NCBI RefSeq assembly: GCF_016802725.1
Contig: NC_052671.1
Span: 21,123,728-21,187,727 of the forward strand
Length of the DNA: 64,000 nucleotides
Reading direction: 5' to 3'
From: Solenopsis invicta
Taxonomy: Eukaryota > Arthropoda > Insecta > Hymenoptera > Formicidae
The notes beneath the pieces are model-generated. The model was not told the DNA's origin. It worked only from the letters and a program-made list of their open reading frames with translations, and did not search any database. A program made the position numbers and the translations under genes. Positions 41,631-50,524 of the stretch are shown in pieces. The first letter of the stretch is position 1, and every line of letters begins with the position of its first letter.

Positions 41631-42974
41631 CTACGTTGCGAAATGAACTTTCTTCTTAGCCGGGTAAGTTCTTAAAGGTCTTGAAACAGGAACAGAAATA
41701 GAAGCGGGAACATCCAAACTGGTTACAGGTTCCGTAGAAGAAGAGCAAGGTAAGGAAGTAGCATAACTTGCACCTGATGCTAATGCACCAATCTTTGATT
41801 TTTGATTAATATAGTCAATTAATCTAGCTTGGAAAGCTTTAACACCCTCAGAGAATGGAGCATTGATATTCAACATGCTGGTCTTGGTTATAGATGCTAT
41901 GGCATGTGCAGCAGCGGTGAAATAAGTAAAGTTCCCACTATGAAGTGGTTTGAGTTCATTATGGTCCAATAAGAACTTTAGGAAAGCTCTATCTTCTTTA
42001 GGGAACCCCTTAAGGAAGGAGATGGCAACACTCGTTGCAGCCATCTCTGGACCATTCAGTTCAGGGAACATCAAGACTTCTGGGTTATTTTCATATATAT
42101 GTTCAATGATCATAGGAATGTGACTCATTTCTGCCCATTGGAGTAAATTAATTAACCTATCAAAGATGATGTGATTTTGATCATCAGGAATGCTTGCAAG
42201 AGTCCTTAGTATTCTGAAAATAGTTGCCCTGACTGGTTGGTTGGATGAAGCCGATGTATACAAGGCTTGACAGGGTCTCAGTAAGGGAGGATCAACCTGA
42301 TCCACATTCATGGTTACACCTGAAATTTTGGCTAATCCCCTCCATCTGTTGCGAAACCATGCAGTTCTGTTTGCTTCAATCACATTCTTTCCTATTAACA
42401 ACAATACTGAAAGGGCAACTATAGTAAAGTCTTGCGGGGTTTCATCACCATTTATCTTCATTGCTTCAGCAACATATGATACAGCATCTTTTGTTTCATC
42501 CATAACTTTTTCTTTTGTATCCCATATCATTTTTTCTACTCTGAGATGACACTGTGCTAAGCTTGTTTCAAGTCCTGATTCAACCATAGCACGATATGGT
42601 GTATATGTCGCCAAAATTGTCAGTAATACACCTAGTGTTTGTGCAAAGTCTGGATTAGTTTCACTATTCCAATCTGCATCATACAGATTGGTCAAGGCAT
42701 AAGCATGAATTCTGGACCTAGTAGTCCTGTCTATAGGACTATCACCTTCATAGAATGCAACATGGATAGGTCTTGTTTCTTCTTTAATAAACTCTATTTT
42801 TTCCATATCTCTAATTCTTTTCGATGTTATTAGACTAGTATTTTGGATTAGATACCTGTCAATGTTACCAAAGAATTGCTGGTGTTCTGCTGGTAGAGTT
42901 CTGATGAATCTACCTCTTTTTTGGTTAATGCTAGGTGGTTTATACACCTCAGACATATCTCTTGAGGTAGCCAT
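41631..42974 (-). CDS. Nucleoprotein-like protein, copy 26
   Basis: Same protein as copy 1. Its upstream block is 43029-43159. Confidence 0.75.
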   Translation of the reverse strand: MATSRDMSEVYKPPSINQKRGRFIRTLPAEHQQFFGNIDRYLIQNTSLITSKRIRDMEKIEFIKEETRPIHVAFYEGDSPIDRTTRSRIHAYALTNLYDADWNSETNPDFAQTLGVLLTILATYTPYRAMVESGLETSLAQCHLRVEKMIWDTKEKVMDETKDAVSYVAEAMKINGDETPQDFTIVALSVLLLIGKNVIEANRTAWFRNRWRGLAKISGVTMNVDQVDPPLLRPCQALYTSASSNQPVRATIFRILRTLASIPDDQNHIIFDRLINLLQWAEMSHIPMIIEHIYENNPEVLMFPELNGPEMAATSVAISFLKGFPKEDRAFLKFLLDHNELKPLHSGNFTYFTAAAHAIASITKTSMLNINAPFSEGVKAFQARLIDYINQKSKIGALASGASYATSLPCSSSTEPVTSLDVPASISVPVSRPLRTYPAKKKVHFAT

Positions 42975-43180
42975 GTTGAAAGTTTGACTGTAACAGATAA
43001 ATCAATAAATAATTCAGTGTTACTTCCTTGACAGACAATATATTAATAAAGAAGTAAATGTTTTTTAACAAAAGATGTTTAGTGTGTTGCTAAGTAACAA
43101 GTGTAGAAAGTGTAAGTGTAAGAATAAAAGTGTAAGTGAAAGAGTGTAAGAACGCCACAGTACTCCCCCCAAAGCGACGA

Positions 43181-44539
43181 CTACGTTGCGAAATGAACTT
43201 TCTTCTTATGAACTTTCTTCTTAACCGGGTAAGTTCTTAAAGGTCTTGAAACAGGAACAGAAATAGAAGCGGGAACATCCAAACTGGTTACAGGTTCCGT
43301 AGAAGAAGAGCAAGGTAAGGAAGTAGCATAACTTGCACCTGATGCTAATGCACCAATCTTTGATTTTTGATTAATATAGTCAATTAATCTAGCTTGGAAA
43401 GCTTTAACACCCTCAGAGAATGGAGCATTGATATTCAACATGCTGGTCTTGGTTATAGATGCTATGGCATGTGCAGCAGCGGTGAAATAAGTAAAGTTCC
43501 CACTATGAAGTGGTTTGAGTTCATTATGGTCCAATAAGAACTTTAGGAAAGCTCTATCTTCTTTAGGGAACCCCTTAAGGAAGGAGATGGCAACACTCGT
43601 TGCAGCCATCTCTGGACCATTCAGTTCAGGGAACATCAAGACTTCTGGGTTATTTTCATATATATGTTCAATGATCATAGGAATGTGACTCATTTCTGCC
43701 CATTGGAGTAAATTAATTAACCTATCAAAGATGATGTGATTTTGATCATCAGGAATGCTTGCAAGAGTCCTTAGTATTCTGAAAATAGTTGCCCTGACTG
43801 GTTGGTTGGATGAAGCCGATGTATACAAGGCTTGACAGGGTCTCAGTAAGGGAGGATCAACCTGATCCACATTCATGGTTACACCTGAAATTTTGGCTAA
43901 TCCCCTCCATCTGTTGCGAAACCATGCAGTTCTGTTTGCTTCAATCACATTCTTTCCTATTAACAACAATACTGAAAGGGCAACTATAGTAAAGTCTTGC
44001 GGGGTTTCATCACCATTTATCTTCATTGCTTCAGCAACATATGATACAGCATCTTTTGTTTCATCCATAACTTTTTCTTTTGTATCCCATATCATTTTTT
44101 CTACTCTGAGATGACACTGTGCTAAGCTTGTTTCAAGTCCTGATTCAACCATAGCACGATATGGTGTATATGTCGCCAAAATTGTCAGTAATACACCTAG
44201 TGTTTGTGCAAAGTCTGGATTAGTTTCACTATTCCAATCTGCATCATACAGATTGGTCAAGGCATAAGCATGAATTCTGGACCTAGTAGTCCTGTCTATA
44301 GGACTATCACCTTCATAGAATGCAACATGGATAGGTCTTGTTTCTTCTTTAATAAACTCTATTTTTTCCATATCTCTAATTCTTTTCGATGTTATTAGAC
44401 TAGTATTTTGGATTAGATACCTGTCAATGTTACCAAAGAATTGCTGGTGTTCTGCTGGTAGAGTTCTGATGAATCTACCTCTTTTTTGGTTAATGCTAGG
44501 TGGTTTATACACCTCAGACATATCTCTTGAGGTAGCCAT
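43181..44539 (-). CDS. Nucleoprotein-like protein, copy 27 (452 residues)
   Basis: A 15-base tandem duplication near the 3' end of the ORF adds five residues, doubling the basic tail to KKKVHKKKVH. Ala439 is Val. The base ten before the ORF edge (43171) is A instead of T. The frame stays open. Its upstream block is 44594-44724. This is the second copy from the right edge, where divergence is concentrated. Confidence 0.75.
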   Translation of the reverse strand: MATSRDMSEVYKPPSINQKRGRFIRTLPAEHQQFFGNIDRYLIQNTSLITSKRIRDMEKIEFIKEETRPIHVAFYEGDSPIDRTTRSRIHAYALTNLYDADWNSETNPDFAQTLGVLLTILATYTPYRAMVESGLETSLAQCHLRVEKMIWDTKEKVMDETKDAVSYVAEAMKINGDETPQDFTIVALSVLLLIGKNVIEANRTAWFRNRWRGLAKISGVTMNVDQVDPPLLRPCQALYTSASSNQPVRATIFRILRTLASIPDDQNHIIFDRLINLLQWAEMSHIPMIIEHIYENNPEVLMFPELNGPEMAATSVAISFLKGFPKEDRAFLKFLLDHNELKPLHSGNFTYFTAAAHAIASITKTSMLNINAPFSEGVKAFQARLIDYINQKSKIGALASGASYATSLPCSSSTEPVTSLDVPASISVPVSRPLRTYPVKKKVHKKKVHFAT

Positions 44540-44745
44540 GTTGAAAGTTTGACTGTAACAGATAAATCAATAAATAATTCAGTGTTACTTCCTTGACAGA
44601 CAATATATTAATAAAGAAGTAAATGTTTTTTAACAAAAGATGTTTAGTGTGTTGCTAAGTAACAAGTGTAGAAAGTGTAAGTGTAAGAATAAAAGTGTAA
44701 GTGAAAGAGTGTAAGAACGCCACAGTACTCCCCCCTAAGCGACGA

Positions 44746-46089
44746 CTACGTTGCGAAATGAACTTTCTTCTTAGCCGGGTAAGTTCTTAAAGGTCTTGAA
44801 ACAGGAACAGAAATAGAAGGGGGAACATCCAAACTGGTTACAGGTTCCGTAGAAGAAGAGCAAGGTAAGGAAGTAGCATAACTTGCACCTGATGCTAATG
44901 CACCAATCTTTGATTTTTGATTAATATAGTCAATTAATCTAGCTTGGAAAGCTTTAACACCCTCAGAGAATGGAGCATTGATATTCAACATGCTGGTCTT
45001 GGTTATAGATGCTATGGCATGTGCAGCAGCGGTGAAATAAGTAAAGTTCCCACTATGAAGTGGTTTGAGTTCATTATGGTCCAATAAGAACTTTAGGAAA
45101 GCTCTATCTTCTTTAGGGAACCCCTTAAGGAAGGAGATGGCAACACTCGTTGCAGCCATCTCTGGACCATTCAGTTCAGGGAACATCAAGACTTCTGGGT
45201 TATTTTCATATATATGTTCAATGATCATAGGAATGTGACTCATTTCTGCCCATTGGAGTAAATTAATTAACCTATCAAAGATGATGTGATTTTGATCATC
45301 AGGAATGCTTGCAAGAGTCCTTAGTATTCTGAAAATAGTTGCCCTGACTGGTTGGTTGGATGAAGCCGATGTATACAAGGCTTGACAGGGTCTCAGTAAG
45401 GGAGGATCAACCTGATCCACATTCATGGTTACACCTGAAATTTTGGCTAATCCCCTCCATCTGTTGCGAAACCATGCAGTTCTGTTTGCTTCAATCACAT
45501 TCTTTCCTATTAACAACAATACTGAAAGGGCAACTATAGTAAAGTCTTGCGGGGTTTCATCACCATTTATCTTCATTGCTTCAGCAACATATGATACAGC
45601 ATCTTTTGTTTCATCCATAACTTTTTCTTTTGTATCCCATATCATTTTTTCTGCTCTGAGATGACACTGTGCTAAGCTTGTTTCAAGTCCTGATTCAACC
45701 ATAGCACGATATGGTGTATATGTCGCCAAAATTGTCAGTAATACACCTAGTGTTTGTGCAAAGTCTGGATTAGTTTCACTATTCCAATCTGCATCATACA
45801 GATTGGTCAAGGCATAAGCATGAATTCTGGACCTAGTAGTCCTGTCTATAGGACTATCACCTTCATAGAATGCAACATGGATAGGTCTTGTTTCTTCTTT
45901 AATAAACTCTATTTTTTACATATCTCTAATTCTTTTCGATGTTATTAGACTAGTATTTTGGATTAGATACCTGTCAATGTTACCAAAGAATTGCTGGTGT
46001 TCTGCTGGTAGAGTTCTGATGAATCTACCTCTTTTTTGGTTAATGCTAGGTGGTTTATACACCTCAGACATATCTCTTGAGGTAGCCAT
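44746..46089 (-). pseudogene. Nucleoprotein-like copy 28, nonsense-mutated
   Basis: A G-to-T change on the coding strand turns Glu58 into a TAA stop (45916-45918). It also carries Val146Ala and Ala424Pro. Translation from an internal start at 45810 would give a 354-residue protein lacking the N-terminus. This is the most upstream copy in the sense of minus-strand transcription and the most divergent. Its upstream block, 46144-46272, has lost two bases and carries one substitution. Confidence 0.85.
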
Positions 46090-46389
46090 GTTGAAAGTTT
46101 GACTGTAACAGATAAATCAATAAATAATTCAGTGTTACTTCCTTGACAGACAATATATTAATAAAGAAGTAAATGTTTTTTAACAAAAGATGTTTAGTGT
46201 GTTGCTAAGTATCAAGTGTAGAAAGTGTAAGTGTAAGAATAAAAGTGTAAGTGAAAGAGTAAGAACGCCACAGCAGGCGCCAAACGTTAGATCAAAAATT
46301 TTAAATGTAAGGTTGGGCATCCGGCAACAATTCCTTATCATTGCAGTTGTGAATTTTTATCGGCGTTATATATTTTTTTGTGATCGAAA

Positions 46390-47041
46390 ATGTCGAAATT
46401 TTTGCCCAATAAGCGTCATTTGCGGGAAGTTTTGCTTTTTGCCTTCAATTCGAAAAAATCTGCGGCTGAGGCGCGTCGAATGATTGTAAAAACTTATGGT
46501 GAGGCTTCCATTAGTGAAAGAACGTGTCGAGAATGGTTTCAACGCTACAAAAGTGGCGATTTTGACATAAAAGACAAGGAGCGTCCCGGATCGGTGAAAA
46601 AGTTTGAAGGCGCAAAGTTAGAGGTATTATTGGGGTGAAACCATCACAGAACGTCGCTATCAAGCACAACTAATGCGTTTGAGCCAAGCATTGCAGGAAA
46701 AACGGTCACAATACCAGCAAATACACGAAAAAGTGATTTTGCTGCACGACAACGCTCGGCCACATGTTGCTCAGGTCGTTAAAACCTATCTGGAAACATT
46801 GAAATGGGACGTCTTACCTCATCCGCCGTATTCTCCTGACATCGCCCCTTCAGATTACCACTTGTTCCGATCAATGGCGAATGGCCTGGCTGAGCAGCAC
46901 TTCCATTACGAAGAGACCAAAAACTGGGTCGATTCGTGGATCGCCGCAAAAGACGAGCAGTTTTTTCGACGCGGGATTCGTATGCTGCCCGAAAGGTGGG
47001 AGAAAGTAATAGCCAGCGATGGACAATACTTTCAAGAATAA
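46390..47041 (+). pseudogene. Mariner transposase, internally deleted
   Basis: The N-terminal part (46390 to about 46620) has the mariner DNA-binding helix-turn-helix region, with 'EARRMIVKTYGEASISERTC' and 'EWFQRYKSGDFDIKDKERPG'. It then breaks into another frame, where the C-terminal part runs to 47041. That part keeps 'HDNARPHVA' (catalytic Asp at 46748) and 'SPDIAPSDYHLF' (Asp at 46853) with 34 residues between, the DD34D signature. The central region with the first catalytic Asp is missing: about 190 codons remain of a usual 345 or so. It cannot be an active enzyme, but the terminal repeats are intact, so mobilisation in trans is conceivable. Confidence 0.9.
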
Positions 47042-47084
47042 GTATGTAACCATTTTTCAACAATCAATCCTCAAATTTTGACAA

Positions 47085-47111
47085 AAAACGGCGGTTTTCA
47101 ATTTGTACTCC
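47085..47111 (-). repeat. Mariner right terminal inverted repeat
   Basis: The exact reverse complement of 2599-2625. It is followed by TA at 47112-47113. Confidence 0.9.
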
Positions 47112-47142
47112 TAATAGAATTATTATTACAATAAAAATAAAT

Positions 47143-48907
47143 AGAGGAGAAGAGGGTAATATGGCACCTATTTTCATTTTATTAAATCATTTTGTTTATA
47201 ATTAATATTTTTTATTAAACGATTACATTCGTCAAAGTGTTGTTTGACAGATTGGCTCAAAGTAATGAGATATTTATTATTTAGGACGTGATTTAAAAAT
47301 CTAATGCTCTGCATAATCGGTGGCAGAAAAAAAGTGGTTGTAATATGGTTATCTATAAGAATAATTTAAAAAAGTTAGTTTAGTTTAGAAGAAACACAGT
47401 ATCTTGTTACAAAATTATGTATTTTTATTTTCCATTGTTTAGTATTTTCCTAATATAGATTTTTCTTGCGTTCAGTAACTTTAAAAATACCATTAGAAAT
47501 ATTATTTTATCCCTGTGTAACATTAAACAACAAGCATAAAATAATGTTTGGTAAACCTTTACAAAAGGGGAACAGCCTCAGACGACCATGACCTTGACAT
47601 ATTTTATCAATGGGAAGGTACTGAGTGACTTACAAAAGATTTTAAGTAATGCTCACTTTGGTTAAAAAAATATTACAAAAAGAGAAAACAGTTTTTCTTA
47701 CTTATTTTGGAAAATATTCATTTTACGAAAAAATGTGTCAAACAAAAAATGAAGCTAGTAATAAGTTCTATAAAAAAAGTCATATTCATATTTTAGCTAA
47801 TTTCAATACTTTTATCGAAAAGGTCAAAACTTTGTTGAAAAGGTTTTCGACGCAAAACAGTTTTTCTACAATATACAGAGAACGCGTGAGCGGGGGAGGG
47901 GCTTCGTCTCTTTTCCTGCATCCCCTCCTCGTATTTTTTCTAACCCAACCTACTTTGTCTTACGTCCACTAATGGCGGGGTTGGTGCGGGAGGAAATGGG
48001 TCATAATTTTCAATTTAATTTTACAACGTCAATTAGACATTCTTGGTCAAATTACAATTAAAATAGGGTTAGGTTGGATTAGAAAAAATACGGGGAGGGG
48101 GTGTGGGAGAGGGGGGAAGCCCCTCCCCCGCCCAAGCATCTACTTTTCACACAAAACTACTAAAAATTAAAAAAAATTATTTTAAAACAGTTTTTCTATA
48201 ACGACTAAAGTATTGAAGTTAGATAAAAAATGTATATGATCTTTTTTATAGAACTTATTACTAGCTTCATTTTTTGTTTGTGAAATAATTAAGAAAAACT
48301 ATTTTTTCTTTCTCTGATAATATTTTTTTTATAAGAAGTGAGCATTACTCAAAACCTTTTGTATGTCACTCAGTACTTTCCCATTGATAACATATGTTAA
48401 GGTCAAGGTCGTCAGACGCTGCACCCCTTTTGTAAAGATTTACCTAATGTTTTTAATGTTTTTAAACCCGGCTCTCTAGAATGACGATCGATTTATCGAA
48501 GAAATATTTCAATATAAAAATTTCGCTTAAAAGGCCATATTAATGAAATTCCATATCATTGTTTTAACTTTGTATAACTCAAAATGTGTATAGTTGAATA
48601 AAAAGGTAAATAATAAAAAAAACACTCAAGTGTATGTACATTTGTGTGATAATACACTCAAGTTTAAGAATAATGAGAAAGTATGAGTAATTAAAGGTTA
48701 AAGGTGAAAAAGTTTAGAAGTGCTCAAAAGTAAAAATGCCTTATAACAATTGTCACTTATTATGTATTGTCATATTAACATCACTAAAAAACGACGGGCT
48801 ACTAAATGAATAACTCCATAAGCAAATGTTAGAATACGTCATCTAATAACGGAGATAATAGGGGTAATCATATTGTCGACAGTAGCCATAATACCCTCTT
48901 CTCCTCT
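47143..48907. mobile_element. Possible element with 22-base inverted ends, hosting a foldback element
   Basis: AGAGGAGAAGAGGGTAATAT at 47143 reappears inverted at 48886-48907 with 20 of 22 positions matching (the differences are in the TAATA/TATTA step). The right repeat ends 34 bases before the protease exon. Removing the nested 895-base element leaves about 870 bases with no coding capacity, typical of a non-autonomous DNA transposon. No clear target duplication was found. The whole lies in the protease intron. Confidence 0.4.
47550..48444. mobile_element. Foldback/MITE element with ~390-base arms and 8-base target duplication
   Basis: The two halves (about 47550-47960 and 48060-48444) are imperfect inverted copies. 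The ends read GGTAAACCTTTACAAAAGGGG and its inverted counterpart, and shared internal words include GACCTTGACAT, AGTGAGCATTACT (inverted) and AATGAAGCTAGTAATAAGTT. TAATGTTT directly repeats on both sides (47542-47549 and 48445-48452), an 8-base duplication as made by hAT- or P-type transposases. There is no ORF of note. A transcript would fold into a long hairpin. Confidence 0.75.
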
Positions 48908-48941
48908 GTAATTATAATAATGTTTTAAATCATTTACTTAC

Positions 48942-49118
48942 ACGTAAGATAGCAGTTACGAGTAACAGCAGGTGTTTGTCTTTAAATATTTTGAAAACCG
49001 TTTCTGGTCCGTAAATTGTTCCCGTAGATACATGCATGATTTCATTCAACATGCCGACAGAAAATATTTGATCTCCTTCGCAAATTGGTTTATTATTAAC
49101 ATTTAATTTGGAACACAC
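48942..49118 (-). CDS. Trypsin-like protease exon between Asp and Ser exons
   Basis: This 59-codon exon is bounded by TTATTGCAG at its start and GTAAGT at its end. It reads '(V)CSKLNVNNKPICEGDQIFS' and then 'VGMLNEIMHVSTGTIYG', the segment leading to the catalytic Ser in HtrA/TYSND1-type proteases, and ends in TAILR. It joins in phase to the Ser exon at 2587, across 46.35 kb. That intron holds the mariner, the whole array and the foldback element. Confidence 0.7.
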
Positions 49119-49180
49119 CTGCAATAAGATAGTGTAATTTAATAATGTACAAAAAATAAAAAACAGCAAACAAAAATTAC

Positions 49181-49303
49181 CGTTTCTAGTCCTTGAGCTT
49201 CCAAAATGGCTATGTCCAGTTTTTTATTTTTGGTCAGAACATTTGCCAAGTAGTACTTTGGGGGTTTGTTGCTTTGGACAAGTTTCGGATTATGCATGAA
49301 TAC
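49181..49303 (-). CDS. Trypsin-like protease exon with catalytic Asp
   Basis: This 41-codon exon is framed by TTTACATAG upstream and GTAATT downstream. It contains 'KKLDIAILEAQGLET', in which Leu-Asp-Ile-Ala is the trypsin/HtrA Asp motif. It links in phase to the exons on both sides. Confidence 0.7.
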
Positions 49304-49383
49304 CTATGTAAAGAAAAAAAATTTTTTAATATTATTTAATAAAATAATATGACTTAGAAAGAAAAAAGAGAGTTCACGTTTAC

Positions 49384-49479
49384 TTCAATATGTGTTGCGC
49401 TTTGCACCACGTGATTATTTGTGATAATAAGGCCGGTATTAGGCCAGAAAAATCCGGAACCCTCCGAAGAACTTTGAGA
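49384..49479 (-). CDS. Trypsin-like protease exon with catalytic His
   Basis: The 32 open codons include 'GSGFFWPNTGLIITNNHVV', the oxyanion-side Gly-Ser-Gly and the His motif of HtrA-like proteases, and end at a GTAAAC donor that joins in phase to the Asp exon. The 5' limit is uncertain. An in-frame TAA sits at 49480-49482, and the only nearby acceptor candidates are a weak CTCAAAG inside the frame or TTCTGTTTATAG further up, which would include the stop. I found no N-terminal exon, so the gene may be broken here or its first exons lie beyond the transposons to the right. Confidence 0.6.
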
Positions 49480-49600
49480 TTAGCCAAATTTATTCATTTG
49501 TCTATAAACAGAAAAAAGTAAATAGTTGCATTTTATTTAAACAAATAACAGAAAAGTTATTCCGCATTTGTGAAAATCAGTAAAAAAATTATAATTATAT

Positions 49601-49651
49601 ACACACACAGACACACACGCACGCACGCACGCACGCACGCACACACGCACG

Positions 49652-49721
<70 letters not shown>
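49601..49721. repeat. AC-rich microsatellite
   Basis: Alternating (AC)n with interspersed GCAC steps between 49619 and 49655. ORFs through it are composition artefacts. Confidence 0.9.
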
Positions 49722-49723
<2 letters not shown>

Positions 49724-49972
49724 GTGAAAAAGTACCGGAACACCAAAATATCTCGAAAACTAAGCATTTTAGGAAAAAGTGTTTCAGAAAAAAGTTGTAG
49801 GGTTTCAAAAAATCTACTTACTAATATTATCAGTTTGACCTTGGATGGCGTCGCCAAGATCAGATCAAAATCACATTATTTTTTTAAATGGAACACCCTA
49901 TTTTTAATTCCAAAATCTAATAATTGGTTTCAAGACATTTCCAAAACCCTACAAGAAAGTTTATTTTCGTTG

Positions 49973-50046
49973 AGTACTTTTCGAATTGTATGACTTGAAA
50001 GCTACAGTGTACTGTAACTTTCAAGCGTCATAACTCGGAAAGTACT
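49973..50046. repeat. Palindromic stem in a probable non-autonomous element
   Basis: Two imperfectly complementary arms of about 33 bases (AGTACTTTTCG...GAAAGC and its inverted partner ...CGGAAAGTACTT) meet around 50010. Weaker pairing extends outward to AACCCTA/TAGGGTT near 49945 and 50088. The AC tract on the left and the GT tract on the right are also inverted relative to each other, so the whole stretch 49600-50525 may be one palindromic element. No gene seen. Confidence 0.5.
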
Positions 50047-50443
50047 TAATAAAAAATAACTTCTGATTGAAATTTATAGGGTTACAGTGGTATTACACAA
50101 TCCACACATAACACCAAAAACACTCATTTTGCCATTCCTGAGGGACGAGGAAAAGAGGGTTGGGGGGGGGGCAAAAAATGTTAAATGCAATGTGGGGTCG
50201 TGTGAGGGTTCGTTTGAAAGGGTTTTACAAGACGAGAACAACGCAATGTCGCTGAGGTCTCTACAATTTATTTTTGTAAAGTTATGATCATTGAGATTTT
50301 GCAGTAGCGTAGGGTCCACGACGAGGACGTGAGAAAGATTCTCCGGACTTTCCTTTGCGGACACGTGTGATTAAAAGTACATGTAGGAAGGCATGTGCGA
50401 TGTGCATGCTTGTGCAGTGGTTAACGACTCCAAACTCCCTCTG

Positions 50444-50524
50444 CTGTGTGTGTGTGTGTGTGTGTGTGCGTGTGCGTGTGCGTGTGCGTGTGCGTGTGCG
50501 TATGTGTGTGTGTGTACGTGTGTG
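50444..50524. repeat. GT-rich microsatellite
   Basis: (TG)n followed by repeated TGTGCG hexamers, the mirror of the AC/GCAC tract at 49601. The next 440 bases (50525-50967) show no gene or repeat I recognise. Confidence 0.9.

Larger units (their letters stand above)
2729..46272 (-). repeat. 28-copy tandem array, 1550-base period
   Basis: The unit is a 131-base block (TG...CA) plus about 1419 bases carrying one minus-strand nucleoprotein-like ORF. ORF starts and stops recur at exactly 1550-base steps from 2881 to 43181. The last step is 1565 because copy 27 has a 15-base duplication. The array begins and ends with the block, giving 29 blocks around 28 ORFs. Differences between units are a handful of substitutions and short indels, mostly in copies 4, 5, 8, 27 and 28. 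Such uniformity points to recent expansion, ongoing homogenisation by unequal exchange or conversion, or both. The true copy number depends on assembly quality. Confidence 0.97.
2599..47111 (+). mobile_element. Mariner element distended to 44.5 kb by the nucleoprotein array
   Basis: Perfect 27-base inverted repeats beginning GGAGTACAAATTG mark both ends (2599-2625 and 47085-47111). Each is bordered by TA (2597-2598 and 47112-47113), the mariner target site. A deleted mariner transposase ORF near the right end reads away from the array. The foreign DNA therefore occupies the 5' non-coding arm of the mariner, between about 2729 and 46272. Normal mariners are about 1.3 kb. The simplest order of events is mariner insertion into the protease intron, insertion of one LTR-nucleoprotein unit into the mariner, then tandem amplification. 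Capture of the viral unit before the mariner jumped is also possible. Confidence 0.8.

Noticed and set aside
3560..45948. Plus-strand ORFs of 79 and 64 codons repeated in every array unit
   Set aside because: They lie antisense inside the nucleoprotein ORF, recur only because the unit recurs, and show no protein-like features.
2729..46272. Array considered as CRISPR, rDNA, histone or satellite DNA
   Set aside because: The period is 1550 with a single long viral-type ORF per unit; there are no spacers, no rRNA sequence and no histone motifs.
46190..46483. 97-codon plus-strand ORF over the array's right end
   Set aside because: It runs through the terminal block and the mariner 5' arm in a frame different from the transposase.
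46779..47063. Minus-strand ORFs of 94 and 60 codons
   Set aside because: Antisense shadows of the mariner transposase C-terminus.
47649..47972. 107-codon plus-strand ORF
   Set aside because: It lies in the foldback element's left arm, with low-complexity Lys/Phe composition and no counterpart in the other arm.
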